Assembly: GCA_000995065.1 (NCBI GenBank)
Contig: LBWX01000003.1
Location: 233,192 to 271,028, forward strand
Source of the DNA: a candidate division CPR2 bacterium GW2011_GWC2_39_35
GTDB taxonomy: Bacteria; Patescibacteriota; CPR2
Direction: 5' to 3'
DNA length: 37,837 nt
Positions 1 through 6,954 of this stretch are shown here, piece after piece (positions within the stretch are counted from its first letter, which is position 1; each line of letters opens with the position of its first letter). The notes below the pieces were generated by a model. The model was not told where the DNA came from. It did not search any database and saw only the letters and a program-made list of their open reading frames with translations. The translations under genes were made by a program, and so were the position numbers.

Positions 1-75
1 AACCATCGCAACCCCCAAAAAGGTAATAGCAAAAACAATCTCCATTAGAGTACTGCCCTTGGACCTAAAGGACAT
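1..75 (-). CDS. Prepilin-like protein, N-terminal fragment (runs off window)
   Basis: Only the first 25 codons are inside the window, starting at an ATG at 75 and reading leftwards off the edge. The residues contain KG-STLME followed by a hydrophobic stretch (IVFAITFLGVAMV). This is the class III prepilin signal: a basic leader, glycine at -1, and glutamate at +5 of the mature protein, then the N-terminal pilin helix. It would be processed by a prepilin peptidase and enter a type IV pilus or related filament. A GGAGGG lies about 30 nt upstream of this ATG, which is too far, so the true start may be a non-ATG codon further up in the same open frame. Major pilin versus minor pseudopilin cannot be decided from this fragment. 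Confidence 0.6.
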   Translation of the reverse strand, partial: MSFRSKGSTLMEIVFAITFLGVAMV

Positions 76-198
76 TCTTTTCTTTGCTATGCTCTTTATA
101 TCTTGCCCTCCGATTATCAAAAACAATCGCCAAAAAAGCCTTACCGGCGCTAAATATAGTATAGATTAGTTTAAGGATTTTGATAAGTTTTTTGCAAA

Positions 199-222
199 TC
201 AAAAACGGCCGAATAAGCCGTT
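199..222 (-). terminator. Rho-independent terminator after tRNA-Gly
   Basis: AACGGC (204-209) and GCCGTT (217-222) form a 6-bp stem with a 7-nt loop. On the minus strand the stem is followed by TTTTT. It lies about 20 bp past the 3' end of tRNA-Gly and fits as its terminator. Confidence 0.65.
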
Positions 223-242
223 CTTAAAACAAATAATTTATT

Positions 243-317
243 TGGAGCGGGTAACGGGAATCGAACCCGTATCTTCACCTTGGAAGAGTGACATAATAGC
301 CCTTATACGATACCCGC
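243..317 (-). tRNA. tRNA-Gly (anticodon TCC), CCA encoded
   Basis: Full cloverleaf on the minus strand. The acceptor stem GCGGGTA pairs with TACCCGC, the discriminator is T, and the CCA end is encoded at 243-245. The anticodon stem TCACT/GGTGA encloses loop CTTCCAA with anticodon TCC, reading glycine GGA/GGG codons. The T arm carries the standard GGTTCGAATCC. A terminator follows at 199-222. Confidence 0.97.
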
Positions 318-332
318 GCGTACGTTATTGTT

Positions 333-575
333 TTATACTATTTTTAATATATTTCTTAATTGTTCTCTAACTGAACCGCTTTTCAAATAAATCTCTCGAG
401 CTTTTGCATCTTTTTTATTGACGAAACACTCAAAATATATCAACTTGATTGGTAATCTATATGACGTTGATTTAACTTTGCCTTCTTTATGATACTCTAC
501 TCGTTTCTTTAAATTTGTAGATTAACCGACATACAGAGCATTGTTATGACATTTGAATACATACACGTAATACAT
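333..575 (-). pseudogene. GIY-YIG mini-nuclease gene broken by one in-frame stop
   Basis: Reading from an ATG at 575 gives an 80-codon frame that begins MYYVYVFKC and contains ALYVG, then a TAA at 522-524, then STNLKKRVEYHKEG and a good family-like C-terminus ending at TAA 333-335. The two tyrosine motifs (YVYV and YVG) and the following basic helix are the hallmarks of the single-domain GIY-YIG (UPF0213/YhbQ-like) family of about 80-95 residues. The stop falls where the family usually has an aromatic residue or a small extra residue, so a TAT or TAC to TAA change would explain it. Apart from this one codon the frame is intact over its whole length, which suggests recent inactivation. It lies between two tRNA genes. 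A homologous, unbroken gene is present at 36329-36589. Sequencing error cannot be excluded. Confidence 0.8.
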
Positions 576-684
576 GGTTATTATGGCCACGTCGAACGTG
601 GCTCAAGTCACTTTTAGCTCAAATGTAATCTATCCGACAACTCATTTCTTGTTAAAACAACATGGCGTTAAGCCAAGTTCGACT

Positions 685-760
<76 letters not shown>

Positions 761-862
761 AAAAATCAGAAACAAGGAACACTAACCAATAAGCATATCA
801 AAAATATAGAAATTCTTTTGATTCTTGATCACTTTTCACTGATCCTTGATATTTACTGCACA

Positions 863-891
863 ATTATATAACAAATTCGCTCAGTGGTCAA
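863..891 (-). promoter_or_regulatory. Sigma-70-type promoter for tRNA-Pro
   Basis: On the minus strand, TTGACC (886-891) and TATAAT (863-868) are separated by 17 bp, close to the ideal housekeeping promoter. It points at tRNA-Pro about 100 bp downstream. The IS30 element ends only 10 bp behind the -35 box. Confidence 0.8.
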
Positions 892-900
892 ATGAAATAG

Positions 901-927
901 CTTAAATTCCATTTCGAAGCTTTACAC
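901..927 (+). repeat. IS30 left inverted repeat (IRL)
   Basis: The last 15 bases (TTCGAAGCTTTACAC, 913-927) are repeated perfectly, inverted, at 1927-1941. The outer 12 bases match the right end at 7 positions. Confidence 0.85.
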
Positions 928-986
928 ATTAAACCAAAAAGACATCCCAATCCGTTCCTTGTAAAATGGTAAATGATGAATAAACC

Positions 987-1952
987 ATGATAAGGAGGAA
1001 TGACCGGGTTCGGTTAGATGTACTTTTAAGAGCTGGCTTAAGTATAACTGATTGTGCCTTAAATTTAGGAGTCAGTAGAATAACAGTGAGTAAGGAGGTA
1101 AGTAGAAATGGCGGCAGATATAATTACAATCCGTTTAAAGCCCAAAGAGAAGCTAGGAAACGAAGACTAGAAGCTAACCAGTACCACCGTAAATTTGATG
1201 AAAGCAATCCAGAAACTAAAGCAACAATTAAGCTGCTAAAGCTAGGCTGGTCACCAGAACAGATTGTTGGCAGAATAAAGCTGGAAGCAAAGGTAAAACC
1301 TTTTTGTGTCGCTACGATTTACAATAATGTGAATCCGAATAAAGGGCTGTCTAAGCTGTTACCAAGAAAACATAACAAATACAGGCGGACTAGGAATTGT
1401 AAGATTCGTAAAGGATTAAGAGAGAGTTTAGAATCAAAAAAGTCAATTGATCTAAGACCAGAAATAGTTGATTTAAGGGAAAGGCTCGGTGATTGGGAAG
1501 GAGATACGATAATTGGCAGGGAGAAAACAGCCAGAATTTTAACCCATGTTGAAAGAAAGTCCGGGTATCTACTTGCCAATTTGATGCTAAGCGTTACGGC
1601 AGAAAAGATCAGCTTCAAATCAATAGAAGCTTTTAAAAAGATCCCGAAACAAAAGAAATACTCCATTACCTATGACAATGGTTCAGAGTTTGCAGACCAT
1701 GAATGGACAGAAAGACAAGCAAAAATATCAATCTATTTTGCTCATCCTTACCATTCCTGGGAAAGAGGCACTAATGAGAATACTAACGGACTTTTAAGAA
1801 GATATTTTCCCAAAGGAACATTATTTAGTAATATTAGTGAAGAACAATTAACAAAAGTGGTTAAATCATTAAACCAAAAGCCAAGGAAAAGACTAGGATA
1901 CAAGACACCCCATGAGGTCTTCCATGGTGTAAAGCTTCGAACTCTAATCTAG
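987..1952 (+). CDS. IS30-family transposase (DDE)
   Basis: The 321-residue protein cuts and joins DNA during transposition of the surrounding element. A helix-turn-helix region spans about residues 10-45 (GLSITDCALNLGVSRITVSKE). The catalytic core shows GDWEGDT (Asp173), TYDNGSEF (Asp230) and WERGTNEN (Glu264), the DD(33)E triad with the IS30-typical GTNENTNG motif. The start is the first ATG after an in-frame stop at 981. The AAGGAGG at 992-998 is downstream of it and precedes an out-of-frame ATG. The protein lacks roughly 8 N-terminal residues found in many relatives, but the HTH is complete. It is probably active. Confidence 0.95.
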   Translation: MIRRNDRVRLDVLLRAGLSITDCALNLGVSRITVSKEVSRNGGRYNYNPFKAQREARKRRLEANQYHRKFDESNPETKATIKLLKLGWSPEQIVGRIKLEAKVKPFCVATIYNNVNPNKGLSKLLPRKHNKYRRTRNCKIRKGLRESLESKKSIDLRPEIVDLRERLGDWEGDTIIGREKTARILTHVERKSGYLLANLMLSVTAEKISFKSIEAFKKIPKQKKYSITYDNGSEFADHEWTERQAKISIYFAHPYHSWERGTNENTNGLLRRYFPKGTLFSNISEEQLTKVVKSLNQKPRKRLGYKTPHEVFHGVKLRTLI

Positions 1953-1953
1953 G
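1927..1953 (-). repeat. IS30 right inverted repeat (IRR)
   Basis: Inverted copy of 901-927. It overlaps the last codons and the stop codon of the transposase gene. Confidence 0.85.
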
Positions 1954-2019
1954 TAGCTTCGGAGCTCTAGACATTTTTACAATCTCATCCAAATCCTATG
2001 CGGCTATAGCTTAGCCAAC

Positions 2020-2355
2020 TTACTTTTTACTAGATACTTTTACTTTTGACTTAGGATTTATTTTTTTCTTGGGATTTGATAAATTAAACTTTTCCTTATT
2101 GTTTGCAAGATAATAAATGGCACCAAAAAGAGCTACTAAACCAATATCACCTAATACATATGCTGTTCTTGTTAATTTAACTCCGGCAAGACTAATTAGG
2201 ATAAAGGTGACGCACTCAAAAAAGAACGAAAAAACGGCCGAATAAAACCACTTTCCCACTGAATCTTCTTCCTTTAAAAAAGTTTCCACAAAAATCCGAC
2301 CTGGCAAAAAAAGAAAAACAATAAAAAATGCAAAGAAAAATATCTTAACTGTCAT
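2020..2355 (-). CDS. Small basic-tailed membrane protein
   Basis: The 111-residue protein is not a family I recognise. It has three likely membrane helices (about residues 4-24, 36-58 and 66-86) and a lysine-rich C-terminal tail (PKKKINPKSKVKVSSKK). The ATG at 2355 is preferred over the in-frame TTG at 2367 because GGAGGG lies 4 nt before the ATG. It overlaps the end of the upstream GT-C-like gene by 11 bp, so the two are translationally coupled. It may be an accessory subunit or membrane anchor for the larger protein; this rests only on position. Its downstream end is close to the IS30 insertion. Confidence 0.75.
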   Translation of the reverse strand: MTVKIFFFAFFIVFLFLPGRIFVETFLKEEDSVGKWFYSAVFSFFFECVTFILISLAGVKLTRTAYVLGDIGLVALFGAIYYLANNKEKFNLSNPKKKINPKSKVKVSSKK

Positions 2356-4306
2356 TATTCCCTCCAAAAGTGCTAACTTCTAGTTTGTCTAATAAAATGG
2401 TTGGGTTTGAACTGTCCGGAATCTGAAAAAATTCAATTCTATTCACGTTCTTCCAATCGTCCTTTAAGTTATCAAATTTATTTATAGGCAAGTGAACCAA
2501 ATTCCAGTCTTCAAAAAAAGCACTAGCTCTTGTTTCTGCTATTAAGTCCTCGTCGTTATACAGCTTTATTTTCAATGATGTATTTGTATTTCTTGGTTTA
2601 TAAACCCAAAAATCTAAAAATTGCCAATTATCTAGACCCTTACTATTCAAATTAAAGGAAAAAACTTTTTTAGGCTCCAGCTTTAAAGATTTAGATCCAC
2701 TTCTAACATTAGTGCTTTCAATAAAATCCGGATCATTATTTTCTTCAAAATCATTAATCGGCTGTTTATGAAAATTGTTTAAATTTACTTCTAATATTCC
2801 AGATCCTACTTCTTTACCAACACCCTTGTAGCTTTCATATAGATTTGGAGAAAATCCTTTAATTATAAGAGCCTTGTTAAAATCATTAGCTCTATTAACC
2901 GTTTCTTCATTTGCATTTTTTAATAAATCTAAGAGGTCCATCACATAGTCTGAGGTCATACCATTTTTTAAGAAATAGGGATCGCCGGCATAAATCCAAT
3001 CTGCCTTTTTTACAAAACCACCGTCTGAACTGGCTCTTAAATAATTGGGGAATAAATGAGCAAAGTTGACATATTTATTCCATTCAAGACGTTCGTTTGT
3101 AACTACAGTTCCTGAATCCAAATGATTGTTTAATTCTTTTAATGAAACTTGAGCCTCAGCCGGATAAAGCGTACCCGCAGTAATCCTCATATTAGTCCCC
3201 CTAATAATTGATAAGAATACCATAATAATTAAGATCGAGATGCTTAAAGAATTCTTATTGCTTAATTTAGAGTCAAAGAAGAAATTAAAACCAAGAATTG
3301 CTAAAATCGGTAACGGAAATAATAATTCAAATCGCTCTGCCGGCACTCCAGAATTGAAAAACAAGAAATAAAAAACGGCCAGCACAGCAACCAATATCCA
3401 AGAAAAAAGATACATTTCCTTTCTCTCCTTCTTAACCAAAAATAAATAAATTAGTCCCAAAATCTCAAACGGAACTAGTAAATTACTAAAACCAGACGTA
3501 AACTGTTTTAATTTAGGCCAAAAAGGAGTCATGGTAGTAAAGGCAGTTAGTGTATAATTTGCATAAGGCGTAAAATTTCCGTTAAAATTGCTGTTAATTA
3601 AAAAGAAGAGAAACATGGGGATTCCGACCACAATAATTGGCACAACCAATCTGAAAAAATCTTTCTTTCTAAAAGCTAAAAAAGTTTCCGTCAAAAACAG
3701 TATAGCTATAAATAGAATAAACATTTCCCTGTGGCTAAACGCCAGACCAATCACAGTGATAATTGACAAATAGCGGTATCGCTTGCTGTCAGTTAAACTT
3801 AATGTTAAAGAAGCCAGTAAAAAAATGATACCGGTAATATTATCGAAAAACTGCTCCCCATACATCACTACCGATAGGGAAAAAAATGAAACGAGATAGC
3901 CACTAATAAAGTAAAAGAAACTTTTTTTAAAGACTTTATATACAAAAAAGGAGGTTGATGAACTTAAAAAAACGGCAATGAGGTAGTGCATTATTTTCTG
4001 AGCGCTAAAATAATCAACCCCAACAACTTTTTGAAAATATGCTAAATATGTTGAGTAAAAGACCCTTATAGAAAGAATTTCGTCCTGAGACATACTAATA
4101 AGATCACGAATGCCAAAATTATTAAAAATCTTAGCTTTAATTATGTAATAAGCCGTATCGTATCCAGTAGAAAGATAGTCTCTTACAAAATATAGATAAT
4201 AAAAAGGCAATGCCGACAAGATTAAAACAAAAAAGATGATAAGTAATTTTAGTTGATAATCATCTATTATTTTAAATTTATTCTTTAATAGTTTTACAAC
4301 ATTCAT
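2345..4306 (-). CDS. GT-C-like polytopic membrane protein with C-terminal carbohydrate-binding-like domain
   Basis: The 653-residue protein has about 11 predicted membrane helices over residues 20-370. A first extracytoplasmic loop carries an acidic pair next to tyrosines (STGYDTAYY, about residue 50), as in GT-C glycosyltransferases that use polyprenyl-linked sugars. The last 150 residues are soluble and resemble a jelly-roll carbohydrate-binding domain (GSKSLKLEP, LDFWVYKP, NRIEFFQIP, ILLDKLEVS). Such proteins usually glycosylate surface proteins or build envelope polysaccharide. The start is the ATG at 4306; the ribosome site is weak. It forms a two-gene unit with the small membrane protein downstream. 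The exact sugar and acceptor cannot be read from sequence, and the GT-C assignment is moderate. Confidence 0.75.
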   Translation of the reverse strand: MNVVKLLKNKFKIIDDYQLKLLIIFFVLILSALPFYYLYFVRDYLSTGYDTAYYIIKAKIFNNFGIRDLISMSQDEILSIRVFYSTYLAYFQKVVGVDYFSAQKIMHYLIAVFLSSSTSFFVYKVFKKSFFYFISGYLVSFFSLSVVMYGEQFFDNITGIIFLLASLTLSLTDSKRYRYLSIITVIGLAFSHREMFILFIAILFLTETFLAFRKKDFFRLVVPIIVVGIPMFLFFLINSNFNGNFTPYANYTLTAFTTMTPFWPKLKQFTSGFSNLLVPFEILGLIYLFLVKKERKEMYLFSWILVAVLAVFYFLFFNSGVPAERFELLFPLPILAILGFNFFFDSKLSNKNSLSISILIIMVFLSIIRGTNMRITAGTLYPAEAQVSLKELNNHLDSGTVVTNERLEWNKYVNFAHLFPNYLRASSDGGFVKKADWIYAGDPYFLKNGMTSDYVMDLLDLLKNANEETVNRANDFNKALIIKGFSPNLYESYKGVGKEVGSGILEVNLNNFHKQPINDFEENNDPDFIESTNVRSGSKSLKLEPKKVFSFNLNSKGLDNWQFLDFWVYKPRNTNTSLKIKLYNDEDLIAETRASAFFEDWNLVHLPINKFDNLKDDWKNVNRIEFFQIPDSSNPTILLDKLEVSTFGGNNDS

Positions 4307-4336
4307 TATGCCACTCTAACATTTTTTTTAAGTTTT

Positions 4337-4366
4337 AAAAAGCCCCCATCTTAAAGGGGGCTTTTT
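4337..4366 (-). terminator. Rho-independent terminator after cluster A pilin
   Basis: AAAAAGCCCCC (4337-4347) and GGGGGCTTTTT (4356-4366) form an 11-bp perfect stem with an 8-nt loop. It lies 15 bp past the pilin stop codon. The sequence is symmetric and could terminate on both strands. Confidence 0.92.
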
Positions 4367-4380
4367 ATAAATTTTAAACT

Positions 4381-4809
4381 TTAGCCGCCAAAAGTAGACG
4401 TCCCTGTAGCGCCTTCCCAGCTTGGGCTGTAGATTGTATAACCTCCAGCAGTAATACTCATACTGATTATATAGCGAGTGGAACCATTTGGATCCATTGG
4501 ATATTGGCTTCCAGCTATATAAGTGTTTGGATAGCTAGTAGCAAGACCGGAAAAAGCAGCAGCATTATTATTAGTAGACAAAGTATACGACGTAGCTGCA
4601 GCAAGGCTAGATAATGCCCCGCCGTCTGTCCTATACCTCTCGATTGCATCTCTAATTTGACTCATGTCTGCTGCTCTTCTAGCATCTCTAGCGGCTGGTC
4701 CCTGGTTGCCGACTCTTATCATAATAATTCCGGCTAAAGCGGCAATAATAACTACCACCACTATAAGCTCGATAAGGGTGAAACCCTTGTTGTTTAATTT
4801 TTTAAGCAT
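4381..4809 (-). CDS. Type IV pilin (cluster A)
   Basis: The 142-residue prepilin has a short basic leader ending in KG, then FTLIEL and a 20-residue hydrophobic helix. Glycine -1, phenylalanine +1 and glutamate +5 are all present. The region after the helix (AARDARRAADMSQIRDAIERY) is the usual pilin helix, followed by a Ser/Thr/Ala/Gly-rich globular domain with no cysteines. It probably forms the filament subunit of pilus A. GGAGGG sits 7 nt before the ATG at 4809. The gene has its own promoter (4852-4881) and a strong terminator, so it can be expressed at higher level than the assembly genes upstream, as expected for a major pilin. Confidence 0.92.
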   Translation of the reverse strand: MLKKLNNKGFTLIELIVVVVIIAALAGIIMIRVGNQGPAARDARRAADMSQIRDAIERYRTDGGALSSLAAATSYTLSTNNNAAAFSGLATSYPNTYIAGSQYPMDPNGSTRYIISMSITAGGYTIYSPSWEGATGTSTFGG

Positions 4810-4851
4810 TAGCCCTCCATAAAAATTAATTACTTATTAATTGATATACTT

Positions 4852-4881
4852 ATGTTAGTTTAATGAAGCATGAATTGTCAA
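4852..4881 (-). promoter_or_regulatory. Promoter of cluster A pilin
   Basis: A perfect -35 box TTGACA (4876-4881) is followed, after 18 bp, by TAACAT (4852-4857). It lies about 45 bp upstream of the pilin ATG. The cluster B pilin has the same layout (TTGACA, 18 bp, TAATAT). Confidence 0.65.
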
Positions 4882-4894
4882 GCAATAATTAAGA

Positions 4895-4921
4895 GTTAAC
4901 AGATAACAGAAAACTGTTAAC
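4895..4921 (+). repeat. Left inverted repeat of four-helix-bundle cassette
   Basis: It begins GTTAACAGATAACAG and is itself partly palindromic (GTTAAC at both ends). It is repeated inverted at 5285-5311 with three mismatches. Confidence 0.9.
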
Positions 4922-4924
4922 GCC

Positions 4925-5281
4925 TTAAGAATTGATTTTTTCTTTTACCTTAACTATAACAGCCCATAAAATTTTACCGACTTCTTCTGCCAAAGCAATC
5001 ATTGTCTTGTAGTCCTCTTTAGTAATCCAACCTTCTTTAAAACTAAAATTAAGCAAATATTTGGTTTCTTTTAAAGAACCGTAAGAAATAAGCAAGAACT
5101 GTTTAAAGCTTCTATCTCCTTGCCTCGCAAATCCTTCAACAATATTTAATGGAACCGATAAGGCGGCACGTCTTAATTGTGATGTTAGTCCGTACAACTC
5201 TTCCTTTGGAAAATGCCTAGTAAGCGAATATACTAAATGTGCCAGTTCATCAGATTTTTCTAACAAAATACTGTCTTTCAT
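4925..5281 (-). CDS. Four-helix-bundle protein (23S rRNA intervening-sequence protein family)
   Basis: The 118-residue protein has the layout and signature residues of the S23/IVP family (TIGR02436-like): ELAHLVYSLTRHFPKEELYGLTSQLRRAALSVP is followed by NIVEGFARQ and FLLISYGSLKETKYLL. The family forms small four-helix bundles that oligomerise into barrels. It is related to the bAvd accessory protein of diversity-generating retroelements, but no reverse transcriptase is visible here. The cellular role is unknown. It has no link to pilus assembly other than position, and the inverted repeats 3 bp outside the ORF suggest it arrived as a unit. The ATG at 5281 is the only good start. Confidence 0.92.
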   Translation of the reverse strand: MKDSILLEKSDELAHLVYSLTRHFPKEELYGLTSQLRRAALSVPLNIVEGFARQGDRSFKQFLLISYGSLKETKYLLNFSFKEGWITKEDYKTMIALAEEVGKILWAVIVKVKEKINS

Positions 5282-5284
5282 AGT

Positions 5285-5311
5285 GTCAACTGTTTCCTGT
5301 TATCTGTTAAC
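5285..5311 (-). repeat. Right inverted repeat of four-helix-bundle cassette
   Basis: Inverted partner of 4895-4921. On the minus strand it contains AGGAAA, which may act as a distant ribosome-binding site for the ORF. Confidence 0.9.
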
Positions 5312-5325
5312 TTTATCACTACTTC

Positions 5326-6543
5326 CTATCCTCCCTTCATAGCGTCCATGGCGTCGTAAATCGGCGTTATGATGGAATAATAAACTAAGCCTACTCCTAA
5401 TCCAACAACGATAATAAGCATCGGCTCTAAGAGCTTAGAAAGATTATTTAAAGAGGTCTCCACTTCTTCCTCATAATACTCGGCAAGTTTTCTGGTTACC
5501 TCATCTAAGGCTCCCGTTTTTTCACCAACCGAAATCATCTGGATTATATCTGGTGTAAATCTCTTAGACCCTTTTAGGGCTTCGGATAAGCTCTCGCCAT
5601 TTTTAATCTTAGACTGAGTTCTTTTGAGCTCCGTTTCGTAATGAACATTACCGATAGATTTTGCCGTTAAGTCAACACATTTTAAGATAGGCAAGCCGCT
5701 GCCGATTAGGACTGATAATGTTCTGGAAAACCTAGCCATATAGATTTTTTCCATTATCTGGCCGATGACCGGAATTTTAGTAACTAAATTACTCCAAAAG
5801 TTCTGCCCGCTTCTTACATTTTTTATGTAATACAGAAATCCCACGACAGGCATCACTAGTATTGGAATGAAAATAAACCAATATTTAATTGAGAAATCGC
5901 TCATGCCTACCAAGATTCTGGTAGTAAAAGGTAGGTCGCCGCCAGCACTCATAATCATACCTTTAAGCCGAGGCACCAAGTAATATACCACGACGCCCCA
6001 AGCGCCAAATAAAGCCAGTAAAATCATGGCTGGGTATAAAGCAGCACTTTTGGCTTTCCGCTTCATCGCATAATCTTTTTCCATTTGTCCGGCCACTTTC
6101 TTTAGAAATTCATCTAACCGTCCAGCCTCCTCACCTGCAGCAATAAGATTTACAAAAACATCCGAAAACAGATTTGGAAATTGACTTAAGGAAGACGCCA
6201 GAGGAGTACCCCCTTCCACATCCTTTGCCACAATTTTAATAACTTGGGCAAAATTTTTGTTCTGCTGTTTTTGGGCAAGCGTAACAAGAGCATCAACTAT
6301 AGGCAAACCGCTGCTTATCATAATAGAAAGCTCTCTCACAAAGACAACTTTGTCTTTTAAACTTATGGGAGTAAAACGATTTTTGACATTCTCTACCGTT
6401 AAAGTCTCGTTTTTTCTATCTACTCCGGTCGTAATTAAGCCGTGGTCCCTAAGGATTGCCACCACCTCGTCTACATTCCTTGCTTCGAGAGCGCCCTCTG
6501 ACAAGTTGCCCTTTTTGTCTCTAGCTTTATATAAAAATTCCAT
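5326..6543 (-). CDS. pilC: Type IV pilus inner-membrane platform protein PilC (cluster A)
   Basis: The 405-residue protein has two GspF/T2SF repeats, each a helical cytoplasmic domain (about residues 68-190 and 272-395), and three membrane helices (about 170-190, 220-240 and 375-395). Typical motifs are visible: FVRELSIMISSGLPI in the first repeat, FSRTLSVLIGSGLPI in the second, GEEAGRL and GEKTGAL, and LLEPMLIIVVG near the end. PilC links the ATPase PilB to the growing pilus. The ATG at 6543 follows GAGGGG by 5 nt. The gene is separated from the upstream pilMNO genes by a palindromic repeat (6593-6691) and from the downstream pilin by the four-helix cassette. Confidence 0.95.
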   Translation of the reverse strand: MEFLYKARDKKGNLSEGALEARNVDEVVAILRDHGLITTGVDRKNETLTVENVKNRFTPISLKDKVVFVRELSIMISSGLPIVDALVTLAQKQQNKNFAQVIKIVAKDVEGGTPLASSLSQFPNLFSDVFVNLIAAGEEAGRLDEFLKKVAGQMEKDYAMKRKAKSAALYPAMILLALFGAWGVVVYYLVPRLKGMIMSAGGDLPFTTRILVGMSDFSIKYWFIFIPILVMPVVGFLYYIKNVRSGQNFWSNLVTKIPVIGQIMEKIYMARFSRTLSVLIGSGLPILKCVDLTAKSIGNVHYETELKRTQSKIKNGESLSEALKGSKRFTPDIIQMISVGEKTGALDEVTRKLAEYYEEEVETSLNNLSKLLEPMLIIVVGLGVGLVYYSIITPIYDAMDAMKGG

Positions 6544-6592
6544 TTATCCCCTCACTATTTTACTGTCCGAAGAAGCTATTTATATTAATTTC

Positions 6593-6691
6593 GTCATTCT
6601 AAACGTGTCCTCCCACCTCGGAAAGGTTTCAGAATCTCTTCGTAAAACCATTTTTTAGAAGTTACTGGATTCCCGCCTTCGCGGGAATGAC
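6593..6691 (+). repeat. Palindromic intergenic repeat (GTCATTC...GAATGAC family)
   Basis: The element starts with GTCATTCT and ends with GGGAATGAC. Its core is a perfect hairpin, ATTCCCGC-CTTC-GCGGGAAT (6669-6688). It fills most of the 180-bp gap between pilC and the small pilus protein gene. It contains TTTCAGAATC, also seen in the queA insertion at 15094-15161. Confidence 0.75.
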
Positions 6692-6723
6692 AATTCTCAG
6701 ACATTCTGAATCCTAGGAAAAAG

Positions 6724-6954
6724 CTACTCTAATGGATTGCTCTTAAACTCATTATACGTTTTATGAACATCTTTTGAACCGGCCTCTTTTTGAATGTTAT
6801 TCAGATAACTCTCATTGATGTAATATTGAAATTCATGAACTTTTTTCTTTTCCTCGCTTATTCCCTTAAAAATAGGGGGAACCATCAAAAAAGAAATTGC
6901 GAGATTAAAAATGATTACTGCCGCTATAATTAGTATGCGTTTTTTTGTATCCAT
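6724..6954 (-). CDS. Small single-TM protein downstream of pilO (cluster A)
   Basis: The 76-residue protein has one membrane helix (about residues 7-26) followed by a charged region that is probably helical. The ATG at 6954 has AAGGAGG just upstream and shares bases with the pilO stop (TGATG), so it is translationally coupled; the longer in-frame TTG start is not needed. I do not recognise the family. Cluster B has a protein of similar size and topology in the same place (24765-24971), which suggests a real pilus-assembly component. A PilP-like role is possible but no lipoprotein signal is visible. Confidence 0.7.
   Translation of the reverse strand: MDTKKRILIIAAVIIFNLAISFLMVPPIFKGISEEKKKVHEFQYYINESYLNNIQKEAGSKDVHKTYNEFKSNPLE

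Larger units (their letters stand above)
901..1953 (+). mobile_element. Complete IS30-family insertion sequence
   Basis: The element is 1053 bp. Its 27-bp terminal inverted repeats (901-927 and 1927-1953) match at 22 positions, with an inner 15-bp perfect block, TTCGAAGCTTTACAC. The bases TAG occur directly on both sides (898-900 and 1954-1956), a 3-bp target duplication as expected for this family. The single transposase gene occupies most of the length and its stop codon lies inside the right repeat. Intact ends, an intact gene and an intact duplication indicate a recent, probably still active, insertion. Confidence 0.9.
4895..5311 (-). mobile_element. Putative four-helix-bundle cassette bounded by 27-bp inverted repeats
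   Basis: A 417-bp unit consists of one small ORF flanked on each side by an inverted repeat that starts only 3 bp from the start and stop codons. The repeats (4895-4921 and 5285-5311) match at 24 of 27 positions. The unit lies between pilC and the pilin gene, inside a cluster that is otherwise all pilus genes. Related proteins are known from intervening sequences of 23S rRNA genes, which also have complementary ends. Mobility here is inference. Confidence 0.6.

Noticed and set aside
4925-5281. Diversity-generating retroelement
   Set aside because: The four-helix protein is related to bAvd, but there is no reverse transcriptase and no template/variable repeat pair in the window.
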